Source: Chryseobacterium luquanense
GTDB lineage: Bacteria > Bacteroidota > Bacteroidia > Flavobacteriales > Weeksellaceae
DNA: 64,000 bases
Assembly (NCBI RefSeq): GCF_026460945.1
Contig: NZ_JAOVZV010000001.1
Span: forward strand, 310,001 to 374,000
Direction: 5' to 3'
A model generated the notes under the pieces. That model did no database searches, was not told where the DNA came from, and saw only the letters and a program-made list of their open reading frames with translations. Every line of letters begins with the position of its first letter. The first letter of the stretch is position 1. This document shows positions 35,257-46,700 of this stretch, piece after piece. The translations under genes and the position numbers were made by a program.

Positions 35257-37293
35257 ATGTCAAACAGAAAGATGATTACGGCGGCTTTGCCATATGCAAA
35301 CGGACCGGTTCATATTGGGCATTTGGCGGGAGTTTATATTCCTGCAGATGTTTACGCAAGATTTCAGAGAAGATCGGGAAAAGATGTCGCTTTTATCTGT
35401 GGATCAGATGAGCACGGAATTCCTATCACTATAAGAGCTAAAAAAGAAGGAGTTACACCACAGGATATCGTCGACAAATATCACGAAATTATTAAAAAAT
35501 CTTTTTCAGATTTAGGGATTTCATTTGATGAATATTCAAGAACGACATCGGCTAATCACCGAGAAACAAGTCAGGATTTCTTTAAAGTGCTTTACGAAAA
35601 AGAAAAGTTCACAGAAGAAATGTCTGAGCAGTATTTTGACGAACAGGCAAATGAATTCTTAGCTGACCGTTATATTGTTGGAACTTGTCCGAACTGCGGC
35701 AACGAAAACGCTTACGGAGATCAGTGCGAAAGATGTGGTTCTACCCTTTCTCCTTCGGAATTGATCAATCCAAAATCAATGTTGAGTGGAAACGTTCCTA
35801 TTAAAAAAGAGACTAAAAACTGGTATTTACCCTTAAATGAATATGAGGATTTCTTAAACGAATGGATTATTGAAGGTCACAAAGATGACTGGAAACCCAA
35901 TGTTTACGGACAGGTAAAATCTTGGTTAACAGACGGTTTAAAACCTCGTGCGATGACCAGGGATCTGAACTGGGGTGTTCCTGTACCTCTTCCAAATGCA
36001 GAAGGAAAAGTGTTGTATGTTTGGTTTGATGCACCAATTGGATATATTTCTTTCACCAAAGAATGGGCAGCGAAAAACGGAAAAGACTGGAAAGATTATT
36101 GGCAAAGCGAAGAGTCTGATTTGGTACATTTTATCGGAAAAGATAATATTGTGTTTCACTGTATTATTTTCCCTGCGATGATGAAGGCTCACGGAGATTT
36201 CATTATGCCGAAAAATGTTCCTGCTTTCGAATTTTTAAATCTTGAAAACGATAAAATTTCAACTTCAAGAAACTGGGCAGTTTGGGCACACGAATATGTG
36301 GAAGAATTCCCGGGACAGCAGGATGTTTTGCGTTACGCATTGCTTTCTTCGGCTCCTGAAACAAAGGATAACAACTTTACGTGGAAGGATTTCCAGACAA
36401 AAAACAATTCTGAGTTAGTGGGAATTTTCGGAAACTTTATCAACAGAGTTGCGGTTTTAATTCATAAATATTATAATGGAATTATTCCTGCAGGAAATGA
36501 AAATGCTGATGAACTCAACGAAATTACAAAGGCAGCAACAGAAGTTGAAACCTTTTTAGAAAACTACGAATTCAGAAATGCTTTGACTTCAATGATGAAT
36601 TTGGCAAGATTCGGAAATCAATATTTACAAATTGAAGAACCTTGGAAAACCATTAAAGACAATCCTGAGAAGGCGGCAAATTCACTTTTCATCGCTGCAC
36701 AAATTGCAGTTGGTTTAGCACAAATTTGTGAACCGTTTTTACCTTTTAGTGCAGAAAAATTACAGAAGATGTTTAATGTTTCACAATTAAATTGGAGCGA
36801 CATTAAAAATGAAAAAATCTTAATTAAAACTGGACATCAGATCAACGAATCGTCTCTTCTTTTCTCAAAAATTGAAGATGATGTGATTGATTTTCAAATC
36901 CAGAAATTAGAAAACACAAAACAAAGCAACAAAAAAACAAACCCTAACGCCAACCCCATGAAAGACGAAATACAGTTTGATGATTTTACAAAAATCGACT
37001 TGAGAACAGCAACGATTATTGAAGCTGAAAAAGTAGAAAAAGCAGATAAATTATTAAAACTGACTGTTGACACAGGTGTTGATGTGAGAACTGTAGTTTC
37101 AGGGATTGCAGAAAGCTTTACCGCAGAAGAAGTAATCGGAAAACAGGTGATGATTTTATTAAATCTCGCTCCGAGAAAAATCAGAGGAATAGAATCTCAG
37201 GGAATGTTGTTGTTGACGACAAAAGCCGACGGAAAATTATCTTTTGTGACGCCGGACGACAGCAATGTTGAGAACGGTATTGAGATTGGGTAA
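35257..37293 (+). CDS. metG: Methionyl-tRNA synthetase
   Basis: The 678-residue enzyme has the HIGH motif (GPVHIGHLAGVYIPAD), a zinc site of the CxxC...CxxC form (CPNCGNENAYGDQCERCG), and a KMSKS-type loop reading DKISTSRN, a usual variant in this phylum. The anticodon-binding domain is followed by a C-terminal EMAP-like tRNA-binding domain from about residue 570 (IDLRTATIIEAEKVEKADKL). Dimeric MetRS of this length is normal. A shared terminator follows. Confidence 0.97.
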   Translation: MSNRKMITAALPYANGPVHIGHLAGVYIPADVYARFQRRSGKDVAFICGSDEHGIPITIRAKKEGVTPQDIVDKYHEIIKKSFSDLGISFDEYSRTTSANHRETSQDFFKVLYEKEKFTEEMSEQYFDEQANEFLADRYIVGTCPNCGNENAYGDQCERCGSTLSPSELINPKSMLSGNVPIKKETKNWYLPLNEYEDFLNEWIIEGHKDDWKPNVYGQVKSWLTDGLKPRAMTRDLNWGVPVPLPNAEGKVLYVWFDAPIGYISFTKEWAAKNGKDWKDYWQSEESDLVHFIGKDNIVFHCIIFPAMMKAHGDFIMPKNVPAFEFLNLENDKISTSRNWAVWAHEYVEEFPGQQDVLRYALLSSAPETKDNNFTWKDFQTKNNSELVGIFGNFINRVAVLIHKYYNGIIPAGNENADELNEITKAATEVETFLENYEFRNALTSMMNLARFGNQYLQIEEPWKTIKDNPEKAANSLFIAAQIAVGLAQICEPFLPFSAEKLQKMFNVSQLNWSDIKNEKILIKTGHQINESSLLFSKIEDDVIDFQIQKLENTKQSNKKTNPNANPMKDEIQFDDFTKIDLRTATIIEAEKVEKADKLLKLTVDTGVDVRTVVSGIAESFTAEEVIGKQVMILLNLAPRKIRGIESQGMLLLTTKADGKLSFVTPDDSNVENGIEIG

Positions 37294-37312
37294 TTCTCAA
37301 TTTCACATAAAT

Positions 37313-37342
37313 AAAAAGACGCAAAATTTGCGTCTTTTTTTG
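37313..37342. terminator. Bidirectional terminator after metG
   Basis: AAAAAGACGCAAA and TTTGCGTCTTTTT pair closely. The T-runs on both strands allow it to serve metG and the minus-strand GHL10 gene. Confidence 0.9.
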
Positions 37343-37357
37343 TTCTTGAATATTCTT

Positions 37358-38962
37358 TTATTTAATTTTTTTCGCCATATAATCACTTTCATTTCCTAAA
37401 CGATCTATTGCTTTGATCGCAACTGCATTTAACGTTTTTCCGTCTTTAAACTTAGGAATTTCTTTTGAAAGCGTTTCCAAAGTTAGAATTTCTGTGTTCC
37501 AAATTCCATCATATTGTGTAAAAAGTACCCATTGAAATACATTTCCGATTTTCTTCGAACTCCAACTTGTTTGTAAAAAACTTCCGTTATCATTGGTAAA
37601 TAAACTTGGTTTTTCTAAAGGAATCGTTTTAATCCAAGGACTTTTCGGTGTTAAAGCTTTTTCTTTATAAGGTCCGTTTTTCAAAGTGGGAAGCATATTT
37701 GAATTTTTTGTTAACCCAGCAATACTCCAATGAACTTCTCCGGCATCATTCGTCAAAATCTGTCTTGATAATTCAACCTGATTTTTAATTTCAGTTGGTC
37801 TGTCGGAAGTTTTTATTTCAACAGTATTTAAACCTGGCCAAAGATGACGATTCATTGTATTTTCAGATTTCCACCAGTTTAATAATGAGGCAAAAGGTTG
37901 CCCTTTCGATTCAATCGGCCAATATAACTGAGGGGAAAAATAATCTACCCAACCTTTATTTAACCATAATTTAGCATCAGCAAATAATTCGTCATATTGC
38001 GAAGAGCCAACGACTCCTTCAGGATAACCAGGTTTCCAGATTCCAAACGGACTGATTCCGAATTTAACATGGTTCTTTTCAGCATGAATTTCCTTATAAA
38101 TTCTTTCAACAAATTTATTCACATTATCTCTTCTCCAATCGGCTCTTGATAATGTTCCGCCCGAGCTTTGATATGCCGCCCAACTTTTATGGTCTGGAAA
38201 ATCTGCACCTCGATTGTATGTTGCATAAGGATAAAAATAGTCATCAAAATGAACTGCATCAATATCATATCGTTTCACAATATCTTTCACAACATTCGAA
38301 ACATGTCCTTGAGTTCGCGGATCTGCAGGATCAAACCAATACATCCCGTTTTTTAATTTAATCGTAATATCCGACAGTTTACTTGCCATCGACTGATTGG
38401 TAACCGCTCCACCATTTGAATGATGCGCTCTGTAAGGATTTAACCAAACATGAAGCTCCAAGCCTCTCTTGTGAGATTCTTCAATCCAAAATTGCAATGG
38501 GTCATAATTCGGATAAGGTGGTTCACCTGTTTTTCCTGTTAAAAAATATGACCAAGGTTCCAATTCACTCGTATACAAAGCATCAGCAGAAGGACGTACC
38601 TGGAAAATAACCGCATTAAAATTATTTTCCTGAAGCATATTTAACATATTAATTGCTTCCGTTTTCTGTTGTTCTACAGAAAGATTATTTCTCGAAGGCC
38701 AATTGATATTGGCAACACTCGCAATCCAAACTCCACGGAATTCACGGTTGATTGCAGGAAGATTTACTTTAAAATCTTCGCCAAGAGGAATCGCTGAAAT
38801 TGGCGGAACATTTTTAGAATCTGGATCTTTGGCAATATTCTTTGACGTTTTCGTTGTTTTTACAGGTTTAGCTTTCGATGTATTTTCTCTCACCGCACAC
38901 GAAGTACTGAATGATGCGAACAAACCTAATATACAGACTAATTTTATTTTAGTGATTTTCAT
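37358..38962 (-). CDS. Lipoprotein with glycosyl-hydrolase-like 10 domain
   Basis: ATG at 38962 gives a lipoprotein signal (MKITKIKLVCILGLFASFST, then SCAVRE). The 534-residue protein has the GHL10/DUF187 block: EFRGVWIASVANINWPSR, FNAVIFQVRPSADALYTSEL, LHVWLNPYRAH and AVHFDDYFYPY. Its relatives include YngK-type proteins that cut glycans bearing uronic or N-acetyl sugars, sometimes peptidoglycan. The substrate is an inference. It is anchored outside the cytosol. Confidence 0.88.
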   Translation of the reverse strand: MKITKIKLVCILGLFASFSTSCAVRENTSKAKPVKTTKTSKNIAKDPDSKNVPPISAIPLGEDFKVNLPAINREFRGVWIASVANINWPSRNNLSVEQQKTEAINMLNMLQENNFNAVIFQVRPSADALYTSELEPWSYFLTGKTGEPPYPNYDPLQFWIEESHKRGLELHVWLNPYRAHHSNGGAVTNQSMASKLSDITIKLKNGMYWFDPADPRTQGHVSNVVKDIVKRYDIDAVHFDDYFYPYATYNRGADFPDHKSWAAYQSSGGTLSRADWRRDNVNKFVERIYKEIHAEKNHVKFGISPFGIWKPGYPEGVVGSSQYDELFADAKLWLNKGWVDYFSPQLYWPIESKGQPFASLLNWWKSENTMNRHLWPGLNTVEIKTSDRPTEIKNQVELSRQILTNDAGEVHWSIAGLTKNSNMLPTLKNGPYKEKALTPKSPWIKTIPLEKPSLFTNDNGSFLQTSWSSKKIGNVFQWVLFTQYDGIWNTEILTLETLSKEIPKFKDGKTLNAVAIKAIDRLGNESDYMAKKIK

Positions 38963-39092
38963 ATTTAATTCCAGGAAAAGGATTTCTGAATTGTTATAAG
39001 ACAAAACTAATAATATAAAGATAATATTAAAAGTCTTATACTGTAAAATTTAGTTAAAACAAAAAAGATTAAGAAATGATGATTACTTTCAT

Positions 39093-39118
39093 AAAAAAAG
39101 CCCCGAAAATCGAGGCCT
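39093..39118 (-). terminator. Terminator of typA
   Basis: On the minus strand, GGCCTCGATTTTCGGGGC is a stem-loop with a seven-base T-run after it. Confidence 0.85.
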
Positions 39119-39141
39119 TAGATATATGTAAGAATTTTAGA

Positions 39142-40950
39142 TTAAGCTTTTGCTCCTCTTTCGATTCTTTTTCTTTCTTCTTCAGAAAGCACTTTCTTTC
39201 TCATACGGATGAAGTTTGGAGTGACCTCGATTGCTTCGTCAGCCTGGATATATTCCATACACTCTTCAAGAGAGAACAAGATCTTTGGTGCAACACCTGT
39301 ATCTTTATCTTTACCTGAAGCTCTCATGTTGTTCAATTGCTTCGCTTCAACAATGTTTACAACTAAGTCACCTGGTTTGTTTTGCTCACCGATAACCATA
39401 CCTGCATAAATCTCCTCGCCCGGATCAACATAGAACTTACCTCTGTCCTGAAGTTTAGCAATAGAATATTCTGTAGCTGGACCTTGAGTTTTAGAGATTA
39501 ATACCCCATTACTTCTTCCAGGAATAGCTCCTTTGAAAGGCTTGTATTCTGTGAAACGGTGTGCCATAATAGCTTCACCTGCAGTAGCCGTTAACATCTG
39601 AGAACGCAATCCGATCAAACCTCTTGAAGGAATTTCGAATTCCATGTGCTGCATTTCACCTTTAGTTTCCATAATGTGAAGATCACCTTTTCTTTGGGTT
39701 GCCAAGTCGATTACTCTAGAAGCAAATTCGTCTGGTACATCAACAACCAAAGATTCGTAAGGCTCTAATTTTTGTCCGTTTTCATCTTCTCTCAAGATAA
39801 CCTGCGGCTGTCCGATAGTCATTTCGTAACCTTCTCTTCTCATTGTTTCAATTAAAACTGACAAGTGAAGAATACCTCTACCGAATACTAAGAAAGTATT
39901 TGCATCATCAGTCTGTTGAACTCTTAATGCTAAGTTTTTCTCTAATTCTTTTGTTAATCTTTCTTTCAGGTGGTTTGAAGTAACATATTTACCGTCTTTA
40001 CCGAAGAAAGGTGAATTGTTAATTGAGAACGTCATATTCAACGTTGGCTCATCAATTGAAGTTCTTGGCAATGGCTCTGGATTTTCGATATCTACGAAAG
40101 AATCTCCAATTTGGAAAGCATCAAAACCTACTACCGCACAGATATCTCCAGCTAATACTTCGGTTACTTTTTTCTTTCCAAGACCTTCAAAAACGTATAA
40201 TTCTTTAATTTTTCCTTTTACTATTTTTCCGTCTGCTTGTGCTAAACCAATCCATTGGCTTTCTTTAAGACTTCCACGGATTACTTTACCAATTGCAATT
40301 CTTCCTAAGAAAGAAGAGAAATCAAGAGAAACGATCTGCATCTGAAGATTACCTTCTTCAACTTTCGGCTCAGGAACATATTGTAAAATACCATCCAATA
40401 ACGGGAAGATATCTTCTGTTTGCTCTAATGAAGTGTTGAACCAACCTTGCTTAGAAGAACCGTAGAATGTAGGGAAATCCAATTGCTCTTCAGTAGCATC
40501 AAGTGCAAAGAACAAATCGAACACTTTGTCATGAACTTCTTCAGGACGACAGTTTGGTTTGTCTACTTTATTAATAACAACTAAAGGTCTAAGACCTAAT
40601 TCTAAAGCTTTCTGCAATACGAATCTTGTCTGAGGCATTGGTCCTTCAAATGCATCTACCAACAAGATAACACCGTCTGCCATTTTCAAAACACGCTCTA
40701 CTTCACCACCGAAATCGGCGTGACCAGGAGTGTCGATTACGTTAATTTTAACGTCTTTATAGTTAACAGAAATATTCTTAGATAAAATGGTGATACCTCT
40801 TTCTCTTTCAAGATCGTTATTATCCATTATTAATTCTCCACTTTCCTGATTTTCTCTGAAAATGTTTGTAGCATGAATAATCTTATCAACCAAGGTAGTT
40901 TTACCGTGGTCAACGTGTGCGATAATCGCAATATTTCTAATGTTTTGCAT
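39142..40950 (-). CDS. typA: Ribosome-associated GTPase TypA/BipA
   Basis: The 602-residue translational GTPase shows G1 IIAHVDHGKTTLVDKII, the switch I region ERERGITILSKN, G3 DTPGHADFGGEVERV, and G4 NKVDKPN. It has the EF-G-like domain order and the BipA-specific C-terminal domain (ARKVIDLATQRKG-type block and ITPNFIRMRKKVLSEEERKR). It helps 50S assembly at low temperature and under stress. It stands alone and has its own terminator. Confidence 0.97.
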   Translation of the reverse strand: MQNIRNIAIIAHVDHGKTTLVDKIIHATNIFRENQESGELIMDNNDLERERGITILSKNISVNYKDVKINVIDTPGHADFGGEVERVLKMADGVILLVDAFEGPMPQTRFVLQKALELGLRPLVVINKVDKPNCRPEEVHDKVFDLFFALDATEEQLDFPTFYGSSKQGWFNTSLEQTEDIFPLLDGILQYVPEPKVEEGNLQMQIVSLDFSSFLGRIAIGKVIRGSLKESQWIGLAQADGKIVKGKIKELYVFEGLGKKKVTEVLAGDICAVVGFDAFQIGDSFVDIENPEPLPRTSIDEPTLNMTFSINNSPFFGKDGKYVTSNHLKERLTKELEKNLALRVQQTDDANTFLVFGRGILHLSVLIETMRREGYEMTIGQPQVILREDENGQKLEPYESLVVDVPDEFASRVIDLATQRKGDLHIMETKGEMQHMEFEIPSRGLIGLRSQMLTATAGEAIMAHRFTEYKPFKGAIPGRSNGVLISKTQGPATEYSIAKLQDRGKFYVDPGEEIYAGMVIGEQNKPGDLVVNIVEAKQLNNMRASGKDKDTGVAPKILFSLEECMEYIQADEAIEVTPNFIRMRKKVLSEEERKRIERGAKA

Positions 40951-41283
40951 GAATGATTTTTACGGGTGCGAAATTAGTGATTTTTAATCAATTAATCATC
41001 ATCAATATTTATTAATTAACAAATTCATAATGAGAAGTTTACTTTAAAGTCGTTAATATTTAGATATAAACCATTAATTTAAATCCTATTATCATACTAT
41101 TTTCAAGACTAAATAGAATTTTATCATTATTAAAATTTAAATAATTAAAAGGAAATTTTATGAAAATGAACATTTTGTTTATAATTTTTAAATCGATGTC
41201 ATCGTTAAATCATAAAAACTCACAATTATTTTATCAGGTAATCAGTTTTTTATTAATTTGCATATACTAAATGTAGTACGGCA
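40951..41283. other. AT-rich gap between typA and the MG2/plug gene
   Basis: No ORF, repeat or RNA gene is seen. It is strongly AT-rich and must hold the promoters of the two divergent genes, but no exact consensus promoter was found. Confidence 0.4.
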
Positions 41284-43695
41284 ATGAAAAGAATCATTAC
41301 TTTCTGTTTTTTGTTGGCTCTTAATAGCCAATTTTCTTCACAACAATCAGCTGACAAAGCGCTTCAGACTTTAAACGACAATTATTCACAAGAACATATT
41401 TATATTTTAACCGATAAAGATTTATATCTTTCTGGTGAAACAGTTTGGTTTAATGCGATGATTTTCAGAAATTTTACGACTTCTGATTTATCAACAAATT
41501 TTTTCATTGAAATATATGACAGAAATAAAAAACAGGTTTTAAGAAGAAGATTTCCTGTTTTTAATGGTCTTGCACAAGGCAGTATTCAGCTTCCTGAAGA
41601 TTTGAATGAAGATATTTATTTTTTTCGTGCTTATACTCCTATGATGAGTAATCTGAGTGAGGATTTTCAGTATTTAAAACAAATTCCGGTTTACAATCCT
41701 TCTTCAGCAAAAAAATTGGTGGCAGACAAAACATCTTCATGGTCAGCAACATTACATCCTGAAGGAAATTCTTTTATCCAAAATATTCCAAGTAAAATTG
41801 CGGTAAGACTTCATTCTAAAGGAACTCCACCATCACAATGGGAAGGTTATATTGTTGAAAAAAGTAATCCTGAAAAGAAAATTTCAACCTTCAAAGGATT
41901 AGACGGAAATGTGGGAGTTTTTATAATGACTCCACAAAAAGATAGAGTTTACGAAGCTGTCATTACAGACAATAACGGCATTAAAAACACAGCTGCACTT
42001 CCAAAAGTTTCTGAAACAGGAATCAGTCTGCAAGTGATTAGTGAAAAAGATAATATTAGATATAAAATTCAAAATATTGGTGGAAATCTTCCTTATTATA
42101 ATGTCGTTGCCAATATCGGAGAACAGATAGTTTATAAGGCTAAAATAAATCAGCTTAAAGATGCATTTCAGTCAATCCCAACCAACCAACTCATTAATAG
42201 CGTTTTGCAGATTACTGTTTTTGATGATAAAGAAAATGTTTTGACAAGCAGAATGTGTTTTGTGATGCCTCAAAATCTGAATATTTCTGTTCCGGAAGTA
42301 AAATCTGAAACTTTAAGCACTGAAAAAAGAGGTTTCAATTCATTTGATGTAAAGTCTAAAGGTGTTCCAAACCTTTCGGTCGCAGTATTTGATCCTGAAG
42401 ACAAAAAATCATTACAAGATGAAAACTTTTTAAGTTCTCTATGGCTTACAAGTGTTATTAAGTCTAAAATTGACCGTCCTGCACAATATTTTAGTGATAA
42501 AAGAAATACAGAAGCTCTTGATGCTTTATTGATTTCCGAACAGTGGAAAATGTTTGACTGGAAAGAAATTATTTCAGGAAAATATCCAACAATTATTAAT
42601 AATCCTTCAAAATACATTTCTTACAAAGGAAAACTTACAGTTAACGCAAAACCGGCACCTCAGCAAGACCTCATCATGTTTGTAGAAGGTGATAAATCTG
42701 GAAATCAGGTTTTTCAGGTAGAAACTGACAGTAACGGAGAATTCTTTTTTGATAATATGATTTTTGAAAAACCTATTAAAATCACGTATCAGTTAAATGG
42801 AGCCAATGCCTCTCTTAAAAGCAGAACCAATGTTTATGTAAGTCCTACAAATACTTTTATTCCATTAAAAAAAGAACTGCCTTCTATTGAAAATTTCAGT
42901 CTTGTTGATAGAAAATCTTCTCCTGAAACTCCACAATCATCAGAAATTACACGAACGATTGAAGCGAGAAAATATAAAAAGGAGTACAACGAAAAAGTTA
43001 CTTTGATTGAAGAAGTTAAGATTAAAGCAAAAAAGAAAAATCTTACTGAAGATCTTAATAATAAACTAAGCAGTTCTCTTTATAGAAGTATGAATGAAAT
43101 TGTTTTTGATTTGGTGAATGATAATCAGTCAGCCGCAAGTTCTCAAAATATACTTCAATGGCTTCAAGGTCGTGCAGCCGGATTAACTATTAATTATGAA
43201 AACGGAGTTCCAACTCCGTATATACGTCAGACAAAAGCAAATGTTTATTTGGATGAAATGCTAACTGATGCAAGTGCGCTCAGTGGATTATCGGCTGATA
43301 ATATTGCCATGGTAAAAATCATCAAAGATGGCGCCATTGGTATGAGTGGCGGTGGTAGTGGTGGTGTACTTATTTACACTAAACGAGGTGATACTCAACC
43401 TACCTCTAAAGGAAATTCTTTATCAAATATGACCGATATTAACTTTTTTGTAATGGAAGGTTATAACGAGTCTGAAAAATTTCCTGATTCAGATTATGGA
43501 AATTCTGATTTATCTAAAATCGGTTATGATTATCGCTCAGTTTTATATTGGAATCCCCTTGTAGAAGAAAATGAAGCTAGTCCTGCCAAAATTGATTTTT
43601 ACAACAATGATACGGCAAAGAAGTTCAGATTTATTATTATCGGATCTGATAATGAAAAGTATATGCCTGTGTATTATGATAAGATTGTTCCTTAA
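41284..43695 (+). CDS. Large secreted protein with MG2-like and TonB-plug-like domains
   Basis: This 803-residue exported protein (signal peptide ITFCFLLALNSQFSSQ) opens with an MG2/A2M-like segment, HIYILTDKDLYLSGETVWFN, near residue 40. A carboxypeptidase-regulatory-like beta domain lies near 430-520 (TVNAKPAPQQDLIMFVEGDK). A plug-like domain follows at about 620-705 (ILQWLQGRAAGLTINYENGV, AMVKIIKDGAIGMSGGGSG). No 22-strand barrel follows, so it is not a complete TonB receptor. Homologues are common in Bacteroidota, of unknown function. Confidence 0.82.
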   Translation: MKRIITFCFLLALNSQFSSQQSADKALQTLNDNYSQEHIYILTDKDLYLSGETVWFNAMIFRNFTTSDLSTNFFIEIYDRNKKQVLRRRFPVFNGLAQGSIQLPEDLNEDIYFFRAYTPMMSNLSEDFQYLKQIPVYNPSSAKKLVADKTSSWSATLHPEGNSFIQNIPSKIAVRLHSKGTPPSQWEGYIVEKSNPEKKISTFKGLDGNVGVFIMTPQKDRVYEAVITDNNGIKNTAALPKVSETGISLQVISEKDNIRYKIQNIGGNLPYYNVVANIGEQIVYKAKINQLKDAFQSIPTNQLINSVLQITVFDDKENVLTSRMCFVMPQNLNISVPEVKSETLSTEKRGFNSFDVKSKGVPNLSVAVFDPEDKKSLQDENFLSSLWLTSVIKSKIDRPAQYFSDKRNTEALDALLISEQWKMFDWKEIISGKYPTIINNPSKYISYKGKLTVNAKPAPQQDLIMFVEGDKSGNQVFQVETDSNGEFFFDNMIFEKPIKITYQLNGANASLKSRTNVYVSPTNTFIPLKKELPSIENFSLVDRKSSPETPQSSEITRTIEARKYKKEYNEKVTLIEEVKIKAKKKNLTEDLNNKLSSSLYRSMNEIVFDLVNDNQSAASSQNILQWLQGRAAGLTINYENGVPTPYIRQTKANVYLDEMLTDASALSGLSADNIAMVKIIKDGAIGMSGGGSGGVLIYTKRGDTQPTSKGNSLSNMTDINFFVMEGYNESEKFPDSDYGNSDLSKIGYDYRSVLYWNPLVEENEASPAKIDFYNNDTAKKFRFIIIGSDNEKYMPVYYDKIVP

Positions 43696-43718
43696 ATTTT
43701 GATTTAAATATTATTAAT

Positions 43719-43757
43719 AAGTGGAAAATATTTTAGAATATTTTCCACTTACTTTTT
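43719..43757 (+). terminator. Terminator between the MG2/plug gene and the CRISPR array
   Basis: GTGGAAAATATT and AATATTTTCCAC form a long stem across TTAG. A T-rich tail follows (ACTTTTTTG). Confidence 0.85.
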
Positions 43758-43771
43758 TGATCATTACTATT

Positions 43772-46700
43772 TTTATAAATTGCTTTCATTTTTAAGTATC
43801 TTTGGGATACAACACAACGGTTTCTTCTTCGTACGAAACAATAATGTTGTTGTGAATTGCTTTCATTTTTAAGTATCTTTGGGATACAACACAACGGGTT
43901 CTTCATCGAACGAAACAATAATGTAGTTGAGAATTGCTATCATTTTTAAGTATCTTTGGGATACAGCACAACGCCAACATCAATAAAGGTTTCTCGTACC
44001 CAGTTGTGAATTGCTTTCATTTTTAAGTATCTTTGGGATACAACACAACGCCAACATCAATAAAGGTTTCTCGTACCCAGTTGTGAATTGCTTTCATTTT
44101 TAAGTATCTTTGGGATACAACACAACCAATTTCTGCACGACACTGGTTGATAATCTGTTGTGAATTGCTTTCAATTTTAAGTAGCTGTGGGATACAACAC
44201 CACTTGAGAGATTTTTTCAAAATCTCGTGTTTTGTTGTGAATTGCTTTCAATTTTAAGTAGCTGTGGGATACAACACCACTTGAGAGATTTTTTCAAAAT
44301 CTCGTGTTTTGTTGTGAATTGCTTTCATTTTTAAGTATCTTTGGGATACAACACAACAGAGTTTTTTCCAACTCTTTTACTCTATCTGTTGTGAATTGCT
44401 TTCATTTTTAAGTATCTTTGGGATACAACACAACTTGAGAGATTTTTTCAAAATCTCCTGTTTTGTTGTGTATTGCTTTCATTTTTAAGTATCTTTGGGA
44501 TACAACACAACTTGAGAGATTTTTTCAAAATCTCCTGTTTTGTTGTGTATTGCTTTCATTTTTAAGTATCTTTGGGATACAACACAACTTGAGAGATTTT
44601 TTCAAAATCTCCTGTTTTGTTGTGAATTGCTTTCATTTTTAAGTATCTTTGGGATACAACACAACTTGAGAGATTTTTTCAAAATCTCCTGTTTTGTTGT
44701 GAATTGCTTTCATTTTTAAGTATCTTTGGGATACAACTCAACTTGAGAGATTTTTTCATAATCTCCTGTTTTGTTGTGTATTGCTTTCATTTTTAAGTCT
44801 CTTTGGGATACAACACAACTTGAGAGATTTTTTCATAATCTCCTGTTTTGTTGTGTATTGCTTTCATTTTTAAGTCTCTTTGGGATACAACACAACTTGA
44901 GAGATTTTTTCATAATCTCCTGTTTTGTTGTGAATTGCTTTCATTTTTAAGTATCTTTGGGATACAACACAACCTACAATCAGAAATGATAAAATTAGTC
45001 AGAGTTGTGAATTGCTTTCATTTTTAAGTATCTTTGGGATACAACTCAACTTGAGAGATTTTTTCAATATCTCCTGTTTTGTTGTGAATTGCTTTCATTT
45101 TTAAGTATCTATGGGATACAACACAACCTACACTCAGAAATGATAAAATTAGTCAGAGTTGTGATTTGCTTTCATTTTTAAGTATCTATGGGATACAACA
45201 CAACCTACACTCAGAAATGATAAAATTAGTCAGAGTTGTGAATTGCTTTCATTTTTAAGTATCTTTGGGATACAACACAACCGAATGGAGTCGCCACACA
45301 AGTAAGCTGAAGTTGTGAATTGCTTTCATTTTTAAGTATCTTTGGGATACAACACACCCGATTGGAGTCGACACACAAGTAAGCTGAAGTTGAGAATTGC
45401 TTTCATTTTTAAGTATCTATGGGATACAACACAACCTACACTCAGAAATGATAAAATTAGTCAGAGTTGTGATTTGCTTTCATTTTTAAGTATCTATGGG
45501 ATACAACACAACCTACACTCAGAAATGATAAAATTAGTCAGAGTTGTGAATTGCTTTCATTTTTAAGTATCTTTGGGATACAACACAACCTCAGAAATGT
45601 TTTATCTGAGAATGGATTTGTTGTGAATTGCTTTCATTTTTAAGTATCTTTGGGATACAACACACCCGATTGGAGTCGACACACAAGTAAGCTGAAGTTG
45701 AGAATTGCTTTCATTTTTAAGTATCATTGGGATACAACACAACCTCAGAAATGTTTTATCTGAGAATGGATTTGTTGTGAAGTGCTTTCATTTTTAAGTA
45801 TCATTGGGATACAACACAACCTCAGAAATGTTTTATCTGAGAATGGATTTGTTGTGAATTGCTTTCATTTTTAAGTATCTTTGGGATACAACACAACCTT
45901 TCCAAGCTCCGGACTCTTGGGGTAATGGTTGTGAATTGCTTTCATTTTTAAGTATCTTTGGGATACAACACAACAAGGTTGTTTATACAGCCATTGAGGT
46001 TGAGGTTGTGAATTGCTTTCATTTTTAAGTATCTTTGGGATACAACACAACATAAAATTGATTAATAACTTTGTCCTCCAAGGTTGTGAATTGCTTTCAT
46101 TTTTAAGTATCTTTGGGATACAACACAACATTAAGAATAAAAAACAAACCAAAATGTTTGTTGTGAATTGCTTTCATTTTTAAGTATCTTTGGGATACAA
46201 CACACCAAGTATCTGATAGTGTAGTTAAATACTTTGGTTGTGAATTGCTTTCATTTATAAGTATCTTTGGGATACAACACACCAAGTATCTGATAGTGTA
46301 GTTAAATACTTTGGTTGTGAATTGCTTTCATTTATAAGTATCTTTGGGATACAACACACCAAGTATCTGATAGTGTAGTTAAATACTTTGGTTGTGAATT
46401 GCTTTCATTTTTAAGTATCTTTGGGATACAACACAACAAGTATCTGATAGTGTAGTTAAATATTTTGGTTGTGAATTGCTTTCATTTTTAAGTATCTTTG
46501 GGATACAACACACCAAGTATCTGATAGTGTAGTTAAATATTTTGGTTGTGAATTGCTTTCATTTGTAAGTATCTTTGGGATACAACACAACACTGTACTT
46601 ATTTATTAGGATTGCTAATTGGTTGTGAATTGCTTTCATTTTTAAGTATCTTTGGGATACAACACACCAAGTATCTGATAGTGTAGTTAAATATTTTGGT

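Noticed and set aside
41284..43695. Complete TonB-dependent receptor
   Set aside because: Only a plug-like segment near the C-terminus is visible and no barrel strands follow.
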